Source of the DNA: Corticium candelabrum
Lineage: Eukaryota > Porifera > Homoscleromorpha > Homosclerophorida > Plakinidae
Direction of reading: 5' to 3'
Assembly: GCF_963422355.1 (NCBI RefSeq)
Contig: NC_085090.1
Location: forward strand, 6,813,618-6,877,617
DNA length: 64,000 nt
The translations under genes and the position numbers were made by a program. Of the stretch, positions 1 through 13,660 are shown piece by piece; positions within the stretch are counted from its first letter, which is position 1, and each line of letters starts with the position of its first letter. A model generated the notes under the pieces. That model was not told where the DNA came from and ran no database searches. It worked only from the letters and a program-made list of their open reading frames with translations.

Positions 1-875
1 AGCGCTGAAGAGTATCAACATTATGTCAACTCATCTGGAGGCTTTAAATCTTTGGATGATGTTAGCAGAAGAAGGCTGGAGATGAAACTAAGCATAAACA
101 TTTTAACGGCTATCAAAATCGTTGATGATGAAATCGTCAACAAAGAACTAGGGTTGTCTATGGAGATCAGACAGAAACGATCTTTGGAGCGCAATTCGTT
201 GCTGGCGGCTATCGACAAAGAGTTGGAGACCGGAAGCAAAATATTAGGACTTCACAAAGACAGAGAAGAACAAGAGAAGTCTCGCGCTAAACGAGGTAAA
301 GACAATGCTATAAAAATATTTATATTGCACGATACTACATGTGTTAATATTTTACATTTTAAGGCGTTCTAGAACTATTGGCTAGAAGAACCTGCTCGCA
401 CAGAGAAAATTTTGTATCATCAGTATACCACAAAGCAAAAAACCTCGGTAAAACAGTTCAGGTGGGAGTAAATGGCAAGATTGGCATTTACTTCACGGCT
501 TCTGCAAACGTTGCACACACGTACGGACCTAGAGGAGAGTTTGGCTGCGCAGCGAAAACGTGTACCGGTTGGTCGACAGACATTGGCATTTCGGTGGGAA
601 CAATGGCGGGCTATTATAACTACTTCAGTGACGTCAATGGAGGATCTGTCGCTAAATTGTATACGGTTTCATTTATTCTCTCTTACACATACGGTACCAT
701 TGAAAATCTCAGTGGCAGAAAAATTGGAACTCTGTCTAGAGTAGGTTTGGGTTTCAGCTTCACACTTTTTTCGTATGCCAGAATGTCCTGCGACTGCATC
801 ATGACAACACCCGATTGCTCTCGTAAGGCACCAAATATCAGTACACTGATGTATACGTTAGCTCATAAGTATTAA
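1..875 (+). CDS. P1: secreted-type protein of unknown family, 5'-truncated by window edge
   Basis: Seen: two exons, 1-295 and 373-875, separated by a 77-bp intron (donor GT at 296, acceptor AG at 371-372). The frame is open from base 1, giving 265 visible residues. The first part is charged and helical; it ends in an R-A-K-R basic site like a furin site, directly before a roughly 165-residue Cys-, Gly- and Tyr-rich domain that is probably beta-rich. The same structure occurs at 25057-26380 (P3), where a signal peptide exon is visible. P1 stops 11 codons earlier than P3 because a CAA codon has become TAA. Many replacement differences separate the two copies while the splice sites and frame are kept. 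I do not recognise the family; the Cys-rich domain could be an effector, lectin or matrix protein. The missing 5' end lies left of the window or may be lost. Confidence 0.6.
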
Positions 876-2160
876 ACAAACATTTCTAGGAACTACCATA
901 TCATATCAGGAAAAATATTCTAAATCTTGTGGCTGGTGGGGATGGAGTCGTTGCGCGCGATACAGGTTCGATATACATTTCTGCTTCTTGTGTAGCTATA
1001 AACGCACTCATGTCTTCCATCGTCAATTTTTAGGACAGCCTACAGGTACCATCACTACTGTTAGGGAGCAGATTTGAGCTCGCGGCAGTTTGATGAAGAG
1101 AGTGACTTGCTGAAGCTTGAGTAGTTAGCAGTTTGACACGCGTTAGTTTGCTGTGACTGGTTGACGATAGACTGGATGCTCGGCTGGCTGCCGTTGTAAT
1201 TGTTGGTTTTTTCTTTTTTGTTGTTTGGTTGTTGTTGTTGTTGGAGCTAAAGCTAAATACAGGTTTGGATTTAGTCCACATTCGGGTGTTCCGCGTCGAT
1301 CTCTCATAGTAAGGCTGCATGGGTTACAGTATAACTTGTGTGTAAGTCGAGCCTGACAGGAGCTCTGTAGCTACCGTCTGCAAGCGTCCGTTGACCGTCA
1401 TTTAGCTACAGTAAATATGTTGACGCATTTTGTTGTGACGGTACTCTGCTTTGGCGTCAGAACTCAGGACTATAGTTAGAATATAGATACCAAGCTAGAC
1501 TCGAGCTATTGTTAGCATTGTAGTTAAAAACGCATCAACCTACAGCAACGTCAACCAGAAGTAAAAGATTTTTCTACAGATCAGCGAACGTTACTCCTTG
1601 ATTCATGTGGTCTAGATGCAACAAAGGTCTAGTCAGTATCGTTGTGGGACACTTTGCTTGCCTAGAGACGTGCAAGTCCCACACCATGGCCGTCGATCTA
1701 CAGTACAAAACTGCGTGCCGTTGCTCTAATTAGTATAGACGTGATCTAAACGGCCTAACCGAATCCTAGGAATTTTGCTAGTCAGGTATACAGGTTGCAC
1801 ATAGTCAGATTCCTCAACTTTTTGCCCCAAATCGTGAGACTATTTTTTAAACGACCACGTCCATTAAGCATGAAGTAGGCGTGGTCAACAGATAACGTGT
1901 TGAGCTTGCCTTACGTTTGTCTGCGCCAAAGCTTTGCCTCGAACTTCCAAATGTTACTGTTACAGTAGGTAGATACACTGGATGCGGCAGATACAAGTTC
2001 CCCCGCCCCAGACGCAGTGTCGATTGCAGTCGCGGATGCGCTGCCATCACCCCTACGTCTGTCCCGGTACCGCCTTTCTGGGCGAAAGTAAGTATGTATC
2101 AATTTCTTCAGCGATTGTCATACTGATGTTGTTAGTCAGAAACTGAGCTTTGGATTGGAC
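876..2160. other. Non-coding spacer between P1 and repeat unit A1
   Basis: No gene seen. It is homologous to 26381-27460 downstream of P3, but about 170 bp present here (roughly 1340-1530) is absent there. It contains one inverted copy of the short hairpin repeat at 2003-2073. The short frames on both strands are not conserved in the second copy. Confidence 0.6.
2003..2073 (-). repeat. Short foldback repeat, inverted copy
   Basis: This is the reverse complement of the element at 2501-2571, about 430 bp away. The element starts near GGCGGTACC and ends near CTGGGGCG on its own strand. Its ends can pair through a stem of about 12 bp based on CCAGACGTAGTG and its complement. Confidence 0.55.
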
Positions 2161-4977
2161 TTTGACGTTGTTCTAGTCTACTTACTTGTCGATATTGCGA
2201 TAGGCCGCTGTCAAGCGTTAGTAAGAGATTGCAGATACGTTAGACAGCCTAGCGGTAAAATGGCAGATTAGAAATGGCACTTGCAGTGCATCATACGCCT
2301 TTGAATGCGTACACAGGCTCTCAGTTGAGGCTGCAATGCGTCAGATGCCTCTATTGCAATGCATTGGACAGCCGCCTACGTACCGCATGCACCCTAACTA
2401 ACGAAGATCCCACGCAACAGTCGTTTCCTGTAATCTACTACGCCGACAAAGTACACGTGTAACTGACACTAATCATTTCCTTAGAAAAATGACCGCAAGG
2501 GGCGGTACCAGACCAGACGTAGTGGTGATGGCCCTGCATCCTGGGCTGCAATCCACACTACGTCTGGGGCGAGGCTAGATACAAGCAGAGCCGAGCCGAG
2601 CCGTCTAGACAATCCGCTATGTGTACAGAACGACGGAGCTACCGAGTCTGCGCATAGAGACTGTCACGGTAGGATTGTCGGGAGAAACGACTGGCAATCG
2701 TGATTGGGCGCAAACGGTCAGATCATGGATCGTAAGTCTTAGGTCGAAATCGTGAGAGTTGAGAGGTCTGCGTAGTGTACAGCGAACAGCAGATCTCGCT
2801 TCACGTGCGCTAACGGTATCCGAGCGCCCGACGTTTCTTGCAGCTGATGTGAAACGTCATTTCTTCAAACGGAAGTTGCTCTAGGGCGATGCAGAAATGA
2901 AAAATCATGGAATTGCAGTGTGTAGGTATACTGTGTGGCATCTAGTTGTTATAATTCTTGTGTAACCTTCGTTTCTTTGTTTGTGAAGGCCCCCAAAGAG
3001 GACAAGGTGGGTGAAATGTATGAGGTCAGACAAGGAAGGTGTACACGCTCAGAGACAGACGCAAAAGAGTCATAACGAGCGTAAAATTAGTGACTTACAA
3101 GACTACGACATGGTAAGAAAATAACGTTGCAAACAATTAATAATTAATTTAAATAATAGTAGATGCCAATTTATTAAGTTAAATAAGTTTGATGAAGAGG
3201 GTGTATGATTTTTATTACTGAAAAGAGTGAGGAAAGCTTTCGTATTTTCGTGAATAGTACCCCTTGAGCCACTATTTTTTCATTATTGAGCATGGGGCAG
3301 TATCACATGAGCAAGTCATACTCCTGGTCTGTTGAATACGTTAGATCTTCATTGTCACTCGTTGGTTCCACCTCGGCGTATAATTCATCTCTACCGTACA
3401 CATTGATAGACGTGCATGCATATAACTGGGTTTGAATACTACTCCAGTTGAGCACTAATTGAGAATGCGGCATTATTATTTCATATAGGCTCACCATGAG
3501 ACACAACTTGAGCATTGGGCGCTATTTGTAGAAATATGGCAATTTGATTAGGACCATGGCACAAATAGTGCCTTTAATTAAATTTTCTGTCATTTGAGGC
3601 TACAAGACTTCATCTGTTGAGATCTAAACTGAGCAAGTCACAACAAAAGCATTGACTGCGCGCTGCTTATCCTCAAGGTAGAAATGATAATCTCATCTTT
3701 AATTAATTAATGCTGTTGAACTGTTAGGTCAGTTCGGTACATATACACAATCTAAGGTTACAAACACTGACCATCAAACATATTTTTGAAGGACTGGTTG
3801 CACAACTACTGAATCAGATGGCGATATTAGTATGAGGACGACAAATGAATTTAATTAATTAACATAGAAACTGGATCAGATCTCAAAATTGTGAAGAAAT
3901 GTAAATCTAAAATTCTATTTCCTGATTATCAATAATCTATATTATACCATGGTCACGTGAGGTGTTTTGGTTAATATTGCACTTTCCCCTATTATATAAA
4001 TGTTACGTTACCATGATAGAAATTATTTATTGTATGATTAGCATGCTACTGCACAAGTCAGATAGAACGCTAATCATACCATAACCTGTACTGATAATTG
4101 TTGCATTATAAGATCTTTAATATATTGTACTGTATTGGATTTTATACTGCGGCATTTGGTCAAGAAGGTTATATATAACTTACACGTTGGTGTGCTCTAC
4201 ACCATCTTGAATGAAAGCTGACAGTAATCTGTATATCTCTGTGTTTCTTTATCTCTATGTATTTCACTTGAGCACTGTGAGGCACAGAAATACAAGAACA
4301 TCTATTTGTTTAACATCACTGTTTTTTGTTCTTGTTGTTTATATATATTGATGTAATTTTGTGTTTTGTATAAACTGATACAGTAGTCAGCTGCACTTGT
4401 TAGCATTAATAATTAATTAACATAAGGCTACTGTATGCAAAAAAATTTGTCTGAGGACAAGTAAGGAGTGTGTTTAAATAATAGTGCCATTGTATTTTAT
4501 GTATATGATTATGTTACTGGTAACGACTGTACGATATGTAGGCAAACGTCCAATCACGAAGCGGGATTGGCGCCACGTGATGTCACGTAAATTAGTAGGG
4601 CATTCCCGGATAACCTTTATTGTTTTTCATCGTCATATGTTCTGTCTGCTAAGTCAGTGTGCGTGTTGGCAAATTTTATTATATCCCGTATCACGCGCAC
4701 ACAGCAGAGTACCAAATTGTGAAAATATAAAACTGAATTCATAGGCGGAGTCAAAATTTGCATAATCGACGACTTCAAACTTGTTTATCCTAACGTAACA
4801 GTCGTTCGAAGCGATGCAATAGCTATTAGTTCATACAAAACATAAAACAGCAGTAAATCTCGAAACCCGATTATCAGTATACACATACTACTACAAACAT
4901 GGCGGATATCATTGTCATACTACTGAGTCTGCGAGACCACCGTTGCTCACCGTTCTTACCTCTCCGTCGTTCCCCTT
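2161..4977. repeat. Segmental duplication unit A1 (non-coding 3' flank of giant gene)
   Basis: By eye this is near-identical, with scattered substitutions and small indels, to 13661-16423 (A2) and to 27460-30467 plus 32270-32582 (A3). It is AT-rich with several TTAATTAA-type tracts and repeated GAGCATGGGGCA-like motifs near 3285-3520. The segment is the downstream flank of the giant cadherin gene. It has TTTATT at 4617-4622, an AATAAA on the minus strand, about 360 bp past the giant-gene stop position. Small open frames such as 2274-2462 are broken in the third copy, so none is annotated. Confidence 0.75.
2501..2571 (+). repeat. Short foldback repeat
   Basis: The arms at 2513-2524 and 2556-2567 are perfect 12-bp reverse complements with a 31-nt loop. 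Related copies lie at 13970-14039, 27772-27848 and, inverted, at 2003-2073 and 27266-27334. It resembles a small MITE-like or structured element; no coding potential. Confidence 0.6.
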
Positions 4978-7900
4978 CTCTTTCTGTACGACTTCGTGTG
5001 CTTGCTCTACAGTGCGCTAGTCATCTCGACTAGCCTCTTCGTCTTTGACGTCCTCTAGAAGAGCTCCCGTAGTAGTTCCAGGTCTGCTTCTCAGATCTCG
5101 CAACACGGATTGTCTACCCGACGAGGTACGAGTACTAGACCGGTCTTGGTGAACACTGATGTGCCCTTCGCTACTTCCTGATCGAAAGAGGGCTTGGGAA
5201 AGTTGACGACGGGCGCTTGAAACGATCCGTCGCTCGCCACAGAGCCACGTGTTGTTGTCTGAGTAGAGAAGCGTTACAGTGGTTGGTAGGAAGTATTGGA
5301 GGTTCGCGAGAAACCGATGCCAAAGGCTGAAGCGTAGGAAGGAAGTATATTGGAAACACTAGTGAACCGAGCCGGAGTACGTACCGACCCGGACGCGCCC
5401 GAACCTGCCGCAGGCGTCTGGGGAATAGGAACGACGTCGTTCTTGTCAGGTATCCGCGCCATGTTCTGATGTCGTTTCGAAGGAGCGGCTTGTCGGCACC
5501 GTCTACTTGATCGGACTGCGATCCGGGCATCTGGTTCACACTAGTCTGCCGACTTCGGATCAAGAGCGACGCCCGACGCTTCTTCTCGCCCAACGTGCGG
5601 CACTCTTTAATATGTACGTCGACCCAGTCCCTTCTCTGGCAGTCCGGACTGCAATACCCTCGAGACTGGCATTCTCCGCATTCAAAGTGCGCAATACCTC
5701 CGCACACGCAGAAATGAAGACGCGTCGAATCGTTCTCATTTAGATCGACTTTGCAGACGAATACTTCGTCGCCCTCGTACACGACTCGTACAAACTGCAT
5801 CGTCTCGTCTTCCGGCTCCACCTCCTTGAGATGTCTGGTGAGGAAGTAGAACGGTTGATCTTTAAAATTGTCGACAAACTCGTCGATCAGAACATTCCGA
5901 AGTTCTCTCAGACGGATCGTCTTTAGAACTCTCACGACGCACAGTTGTCGTCTGTCGCCCATTCTGTCCACATTGACGACCTGCATTGGCTCCTTACCGT
6001 GGACCTCGAAGACATACTCTTCTCTGTCTCCGCCGGCTACCAGCTCGAAATGTTCGGGAACGACGGTCATTTTCGCAATTCTTTGTTTCCTGTAATAACA
6101 GAAATACAAAAGCACTACGACCGTCTAGCCAAAGGCTGCCACAACAGCTGGTATCCATTCGGGTGTTCCACCGGATAGTTCATGCGTTTTTCCTGTAGGC
6201 TGAATTGCTGGGTAGATAGCATCGATGCCTGTTGCGTTGTTTTCGATCGCGTCGATCGCGGCCGCGATTGCGTCGTCGTAGGCAAAGCCGTTGTCACGTC
6301 GGGGCTAGGAATTGGCGGGAGTGTCGTTATTTCCGAAGGAATGAGGGGTATGTGTATGACGGTGAATTCGGATAGGTGACGATAGCGGCACCTGACAGTG
6401 ATGACATCCGACTTTTTTATCGGGACGGGAATCAGATCGTCGTCCGAAATCCAATCCGTGTTGTTAAATCCGTTGTACCCTTCCATTGGTCTATAGACGC
6501 ACACCATGGCATCTTCCTCAGTGACGTCATCGACAGTAACGTTGAAGTCCAATGTGATCGGATAAGAGAGGTTCGAGGACTTCTTTATCTCACCCAAGTC
6601 CAAATCAGCTGGAGACACGGATACGATGGGTGTGGCCAAGCCAACCAATGAAATATTTGCGTTGCGAAATTTTATCAAATGGCTACCTCAGTTTCGTCGC
6701 GGATAGAAATTGCTGTCGAAGGATCGACTTTGGTCGTCGTTTCGAGTCCGTGCCAATCGACCGACTGGGAACCAATAAGAATGCAGACTCCTTGACACTC
6801 TCGTCTGTTGCACGGCCATCGAACATACTCGTCTCTCAGCTGACGGTCAAAATCAATGCGTGCAAACGACGTCAAGTGAGTACCCGGGTCGGCATAAACG
6901 GCGCTCATTATTGCGCCGTCGTCCAATGGGACTACCGTGCGTTCTTCTCCGTATAAGACCGTCTTACGCAGATATAGGCCCAACCGTTCCAACGTCTCGT
7001 AATCCATGGCCGCAGATCCGACCGGATGCGCTTGCAGTTTGAAGACGTTCGTCGATAAACGGGCGAGAGTCGCCACGTCTGTAGTAGAGAGTCTTGTTGT
7101 CAAGATTTTGGTCGGGAAAAGAAGTATTGATTCCGTTGTTGCTCACTTGTTAACTGTCGACTGAACGGGTTCAGCAACAAAGTGATCGACGACCTCTCTT
7201 GTGACCGAGAGAATTTCCGTGAGAACAGAGTCATAACCAAGAAAATCTGCGTCCGAAATAACGCAGGCTTAACTTGCAAATCTCCGGATCCGCCGACTTC
7301 TGTGACGGTTACTCTTGTAGCCACCTCTAGCAGACGAGCTTTACGCAACATCTGCGAGTCTACGGGCGGCATCTCTTGTCTGTAGACATTAAGAATGATC
7401 TCAGCCGCTTTCGGTCTTAACTCTGTGTTAGCATATGACGTGTTGACGAGCGTTTGGCGTAGTGAGCTGGCTATGTGCGCCAAGCCTTCGCACCACTCGC
7501 CTAAACGTATTAACGCATCCGCATTGTTCAGAATCGATGCCGTTGCTTCCGACGAGCTCGAACGTGCTGGATAAACAACAACTGTTGTTCTAATCTCTGC
7601 ACGAGCTCCATGTTGATCGAAAACCTGTACAACGACGGACAATTCTCTTTGTGCTAGCACCCTGAGGTAGAGCCGTCTTGAGTATGCTCCCGCTCTCTTT
7701 ACCACTCAACCAATACACTTGTTCATCGACAAACGCCACTCCAAATTGATAACTTAAAGGTAAGTCTGTCGCAACGTCCGCCAAACCTTCCACTTCAATT
7801 GAAAAGATAGTATCCAACGCATACCTCCGCTCAGGCCGAGCGACCAATCTCCCCGAACTGGGGGGCTTTTCTACTGCAACGTCAATCGTTGCACGACCGA

Positions 7901-10900
7901 AACCGTCAGCAGTGTCTACGGTCAACCCGAAATCTGTACGTCAAGCCAAACGTCAGAGAACCTGGTTTTATGACCAAATTGACCTGACTTATTGCGTTTG
8001 TAAATACAACCACGTCTCGCGCGATGTCCGTTTTATTGACTTCGTACTGACTGAAATCTGACATCGTCCACTTCACTTCGGATGCAGCAGACAAGTCGAC
8101 GTACCCGTAACCCGCCATGCGTTGCAAGTCCCACTTCGTCGTCACGACAGGCAAATAAGACAACACGGTGGCGCGAATCGAGAGCTTCTCGTGCGGAGAG
8201 ATGAAACGGTGTACAGGCCAGATCGTGACAACAGGCACCGTGAAGTTAGAAATCGTGATTTCAACTGCAATCGAGTCGCTTCTATCGTCCTTTCTGACAA
8301 CAACCGTGAAGACGTAGGTACTTCCAGCAGCGAAGCGAGAAGCGTCGATGTCAACGAATTCTTCCCGAGGAATGTCGATGGGTCGCCTATGTGGATCGTA
8401 ATCGTCGTAACATACCGTTTGTCGCCTTAGACAAATCCATTCGAATTCGGCGTTGACTCGACTCTCGGCGAAATCGATAGAATGCGACGCGTCAAGAGTG
8501 AACGTGGAATTGCGACTGACGATGCGATTCCCTCCGAGAATGACGGCTCTGATCGGAGCGACGACAGTGCGGACCGCCGTCGAGGCTGTCGACGAGGCAT
8601 TCTCAGAGCTGACGGTTAAACGTAAATCATATCGAATACCGGGTTGAAGAGTGTGAGGAGGGATGACAAACGTAGCCTTCGCGCTCTCTTGAAGATTGAT
8701 TGTTTGGTCGTCGACTCCTCGCTGTGTGGACGGTATGAGAATACACGCCACGAGAAAATCAGGAAAGACACGTTGCTACATTCAGACAGTCGAACGTTTC
8801 CTTGAAAGACTGCCATCTTGGATAATTCCAGCACTTGCTCGGAGAGTCCCATGATTGACACGACGGGAGAATCAGCCTCAGAATTAGTGAGAGGAACTTG
8901 AGTTAAATTGCTAGTCTCGCCTACCACGTTCGACACTTGCAGTTCCAGATAGTACTGAACTCCTACTACAAACAGTTCGGAATTTAACGCAATCGTAGCT
9001 GAGAAGCGGCCAAACGATGCTAGTTGTCGTTGAAGTTCCAAGAAATGTGAAGTGCTGCTGTCTTCGGTTGCCAAGGCCCAGATATAGTCCAAGTGTCTAT
9101 ACCCCGATTTGTAAAAAAGCAGACCGTCCGCTGTGTAGTGACCACACGCAGGCATAACATTACTTGCTTGGATGACAGAAACGGGGATCAGTTTTTGTGC
9201 TAAGGACAAAAGCATAGCAGACGCGTTAGTTGCGTTATAAGAGTATGTCTCTCCTAGAGTCCATATGTCGTCATCCTTCACGGTGACAACCGATCCTGGA
9301 GACACCGTCGCCGTCGATCCCAACAGCACAACAACGGCCTTCCGTTCGTAAGTTTGAAACGAGCAAGTCGATGTCGATCCGCTCAACAGATAATAACTCG
9401 CATCATCCCAGATGTCCAGGCAAGTAAAGTCTGATCGGTTGGATGTTTCTATAGCTCGGTCCCAGACAACGACATGTGTCGTGACGTCGTCGGAAAAAGT
9501 GACGTTGACATTTCTGGGGCGCTCGCAAAGTACGTGAAGTGGCGGAAGCTGGAATCAAGAACACCCGACTGCTGACCGTCAAGCGACTGAGCAATTGTTA
9601 CACGACATGATGACTTAAACGCAGGCAGGAAGCACTGGTATTCTGAAACATTCACAAATGTCGCATCAACGGAAATAAGCCCGTTTGCTCTGATAAACTC
9701 GGCAGGCACGTTACAGTCACCAAATTCGGACAGTAAACACTGCGCCGGTTCTGAATCGAACAAGTTGTCGCCAAGGAGTCTGACGACCGTGGTGTGTCCT
9801 ATGATTCCCGCTGTGGGTGAGATGTCATCGATTCGAGTGTTGGCTGTGTCGTCGTATGTAAACGTGGTATGAATGCACTCCTTTGTGAACTTGCCCGTTC
9901 CCACGGCGACTTTCAGACAAAACTGAAATACGCGTTGAGCGAATACTGTGCTGGCGGGTGTCGTACAAACAATAGTTTGGTGGTCGATCAGTTGAGCAAT
10001 GCCCTACCATTGCTGCTTAGGAGACTCCAATTTACATTGCGCGTGGATCGTGTCTCCACGACTATCTCGCAAAGCACCGCCACACGTATCAGTAAACTCT
10101 GACGGCATATTCGACATGAAGGTAAAACCGGCTCCCTTGACTGTTATCTTTGTTCCTCCCTTCGACGGTCCGCGATTCGTTTCGATAGACGTGATTTTGA
10201 AGCAGCTGCAGTCGTTGCCTCCGTAGACTCCGCAGTTGTCCGATTCGTTTTGGCTTTCTTGGACTCCGTCACATCCTTCACATGTCGTGCCGTTTCCGCC
10301 GCAAGTACCAGAGACGTCTTCGATAGAAGTGCCAGAACCACTGTATGCTGCACTACACTCTCCGCATTCATCAATGACAGCGTTGCCAAAGGAAGTGCCT
10401 GCACAATCGCGATAGTCTAGTGGTGCCACCGACGACTCCTGGCAGAGACCGCAATAGGGATCCTACGCGTAGTGAAAGTCGCAGCTTCCTCTGCAATCCA
10501 TACGCTGGGTAAATACTATACCGGTTGTTCCATCGACGCAGTCCCCACACTCGTCCATAACAGCCAGGCCGTTGCATACACCGTTGCAATCGACGTCGGC
10601 ATTGTACGCTTTGCCTGTAGATCCTTCTGAGCAGACGTTGCAGTGATCCATTACCTCTGTACCGTAACATTCTCCTGAACAATCGACTGCTGCTGTGTTT
10701 ATTCCATCGCAATCACTGCAATTGTCTTCTTTGTTCCGCGAAAAGGGAACAAAGTCATAGACGAGACATTCGGATGCTGACGCTTCGCAGCTGTCGCATG
10801 GATCTGTTTAGACATTTGAGCCCACAACGTTGTTGCACCCGCCGCAAGACGAGCCGTTGTCGCCGCATACACAACATGCATCAAATTGTATGCCCGAATT

Positions 10901-11082
10901 CAGATTCCATCGCAACGCACTCTAACAGCCTGAGCCCGTGCAGCTTCAAAACTAAATATTTTACGAGAAACGACGGTTGAATTTGGGACAATACCGAACT
11001 GGTCGGTGTTTACATTGATGTCGCCAGCTCGTCCACCTTTAGACTCATCCCATTCCTTGAACGACATCTCTCGGATTTGATC
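4978..11082 (-). pseudogene. B1: truncated pseudogene copy of the 3' end of the giant cadherin/REJ/MYND gene
   Basis: Seen: the sequence parallels 32583-38720 of the giant gene over its whole length, equivalent to residues about 5043-7087 (Cys-rich CGxCGG repeats, IPT/TIG, REJ, GPS, transmembrane segment, MYND tail). The frame is broken many times: coding similarity jumps frame near 5430 (one base lost relative to the parent), 6115, 6680, 7100, 7610, 7910, 8750 and 9400, and stops interrupt it near 10460 and 10810. The parental stop codon is lost. The 5' side ends abruptly at 11082, after GATC, where the parent continues but this copy joins unrelated sequence. There is no promoter, signal peptide or cadherin region, so it cannot make the receptor. 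It keeps the MYND cysteines and an HLS tripeptide at the GPS site. Transcription is unknown. Confidence 0.85.
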
Positions 11083-12689
11083 ACACAGTGACTGTTGAGC
11101 CAACGGAGTTTGTGCATGCTTCTAGCACTTCAAAGGAGACTGCTTCGGGGGCCTTCAAAGGCTTCAAATTTTGAACTCAGAAACTAAAGAGCAAGTTATT
11201 AGAGATATAACAACTATTTCTGTGAGCCGGGAAGTTATCTAAAGATCCTTGCCGGAAAGTCATCACTACATCTGCCAGAAGAAGACTCCTGAGAAGCGAG
11301 AGCAAGAGAGCGAGAGCTAGAGAGAGAGTGAGCTATAGACTAGTTATGCTTGTTGAAACACCAACAAGTGTTTTCCTTGAATTCAGTTGCCGGAAGTAGC
11401 TTTCTGCTGTAGAATAGAAGCGGAAGCATTCTGAGGTCGTCACGAGAAAATGTTGATGATACTTGGGCCAATCGATCTGCCGTCTAACCTGCCTCAGCAA
11501 ACACTTGGAACGATAGAGAATCAGTCACGAGCTAGCGCTAGAGCAATAAACAGTACTAATTCAACGTCCGGTGTTCAAGTCACCATTGATTGGCATGTGT
11601 TATTCAAAAGTAGGAATGCAATTGTTCTAGAAAGTCTGATGTATCGTTTATGTGACATCACATTTTATCAACAGCAGTATATACAATCTTTACTTAAGAT
11701 CAATGACTGAGCAGTTCACTGCTCTCTGTGTATACTTCTGCTCGCTCACTTGCTGAGGTTTATCGGAAAAAGAAAGTGTTCATAAATGTGGGAGAAATAG
11801 AAACGAAAGAAGGAAGCATTAATTGACCTGAATTGTATCAAAGGTGATGTACAATATTGAGTGCTGCATGAGTCTAATCGTTGGGATGTTCATTTCCTTG
11901 CTTTCTGTTCTCCTTGACTAACAGGTTGCATGCAGGAATGAAAATTATGTAAGGAATTAACGGATTACATAATTAACAATTGCAGTCAGACGCTAAGGCG
12001 TAGACGTAAGAGCCAAGAGGCCATGCCCATTCAATAATTTTACTGCTGCAATTCATTACCCTCATATACATTGTAGAGCATAGTTGCGTTGTACAAGGTG
12101 GTCTACAATGTCCGTTTAGCACACGCAAACTTCCAAACACCTATACCCAGAGTGAGAACCTTCCCTAACACCTTATGACAAGCAGCCAAAGTACCTGGTA
12201 TTTGAGAGCGCTCTTTTGGCTCTAATCAAGATCCACGAGAATTGCAGAACCGTCGCCACCTGCTAATTCACTTTTAAAAAACGTCATATTGAACCAAACC
12301 ACCAAATGTCCAACCAACTGTCTGCTAAGTCTGGCTAGATCTGAAGGCGAACAGGCATCACAATATGGTTCTATCAGGTGCAAACTTATTGTTGGCTGAT
12401 GTGGCAAACAGGAAATGCGGGCGATTCGCCAATTCACTGCAGAATTAAGTGCACTAAAGTATGATCAACGCCTAGTTTCTTAGTGTATGACTTCTTATAG
12501 CAAGTAGGGTAACGCTGCCCGATAATTATGCATATGGCAATGTAGCAGAATAATGCGTCAATTCCGGTTTAGCGGCGGATGTCATACGTAGTCTCAATCT
12601 TGTAGCTTGACATTTGACACGAAAGAATAAAATCTGCTAGTATGGCAAACCATCTTTGCAAGAATGATCGCTTGAAAGTGTAACACGCG

Positions 12690-12733
<44 letters not shown>

Positions 12734-12736
12734 AGT

Positions 12737-12795
<59 letters not shown>

Positions 12796-12840
12796 CACAC
12801 ACAGTCCACACACGCACGCACACATACCAGTCCACACACT

Positions 12841-12919
<79 letters not shown>

Positions 12920-12962
12920 ACACACGCACACATACACACACACCAGTCCACACAGGCACAGA

Positions 12963-13020
<58 letters not shown>

Positions 13021-13041
13021 CACACACTCAGACACACACAT

Positions 13042-13119
<78 letters not shown>

Positions 13120-13158
13120 ACCAACACGCACACACACACACACACGCACAAACACACC

Positions 13159-13194
<36 letters not shown>

Positions 13195-13660
13195 AACAAA
13201 CAAACACACACACACACACACACATACGCACACAAACACACACATACACACACACATCGTTTTACCTCGTAGTTTCATTTCATCCTCTCATTGTCTCGTA
13301 GTGTAACGCTTCATCTGTGTGAAATAGGACGATGAGATAAAAATGTAAGACAATATTGGATATGAAAATGTATTGTGACGCCATGAGATGAGGCAAACAG
13401 AAGAGCGCTGTTTGCTTTTAGTTTTGTTTGTTTGTTAGTGTGTGTATGAGTGCGTGCGTGATTGGACAAGCACACGAACCTGTGTACACGATGTACCAAC
13501 CTCAATGAGTGCACGCCCTAAATGTTTATTAACTGTATAAGATGATGCGTTGAAGAGAGAGTCTCAAATTTCCTCCCCCGAGGATTATGCAATGTATATG
13601 CATCAATTTGCCTAACGCAATTTGACACATCCTGTACTTCATGACAACTGCTGCAAGACT
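11083..13660. repeat. Segmental duplication unit C1 (non-coding)
   Basis: It is homologous to 21825-23850 (C2). It starts exactly where pseudogene B1 ends and stops near 13660, where it joins unit A2. It holds a purine-rich GAGAGC tract near 11290-11330, AT-rich DNA and a large CA array. No conserved open frame was found. Confidence 0.7.
12685..13256. repeat. Long interrupted (CA)n array
   Basis: About 570 bp of CA dinucleotides is interrupted by CG, TA, CAAA and five ACCAGTCCACAC-type islands. The homologous tract in C2 (23374-23471) is only about 100 bp, so the array has expanded or contracted since the duplication. Cys/Val-only open frames across it are artefacts of the repeat. Confidence 0.95.

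Noticed and set aside
1..875. Calling P1/P3 a pore-forming toxin
   Set aside because: A secreted Cys- and Tyr-rich domain alone is not diagnostic, and no family signature was recognised.
2274..2462. 62-codon frame repeated in A1 and A2 (also 13742-13930)
   Set aside because: The third copy (27540 onward) is broken by frame change and stops, and there is no signal peptide or known motif. Similarity is explained by recent DNA duplication.
12569..13278. Cys/Val-only open frames of up to 219 codons
   Set aside because: They are translations of the CA/TG dinucleotide array and have no codon-level constraint.
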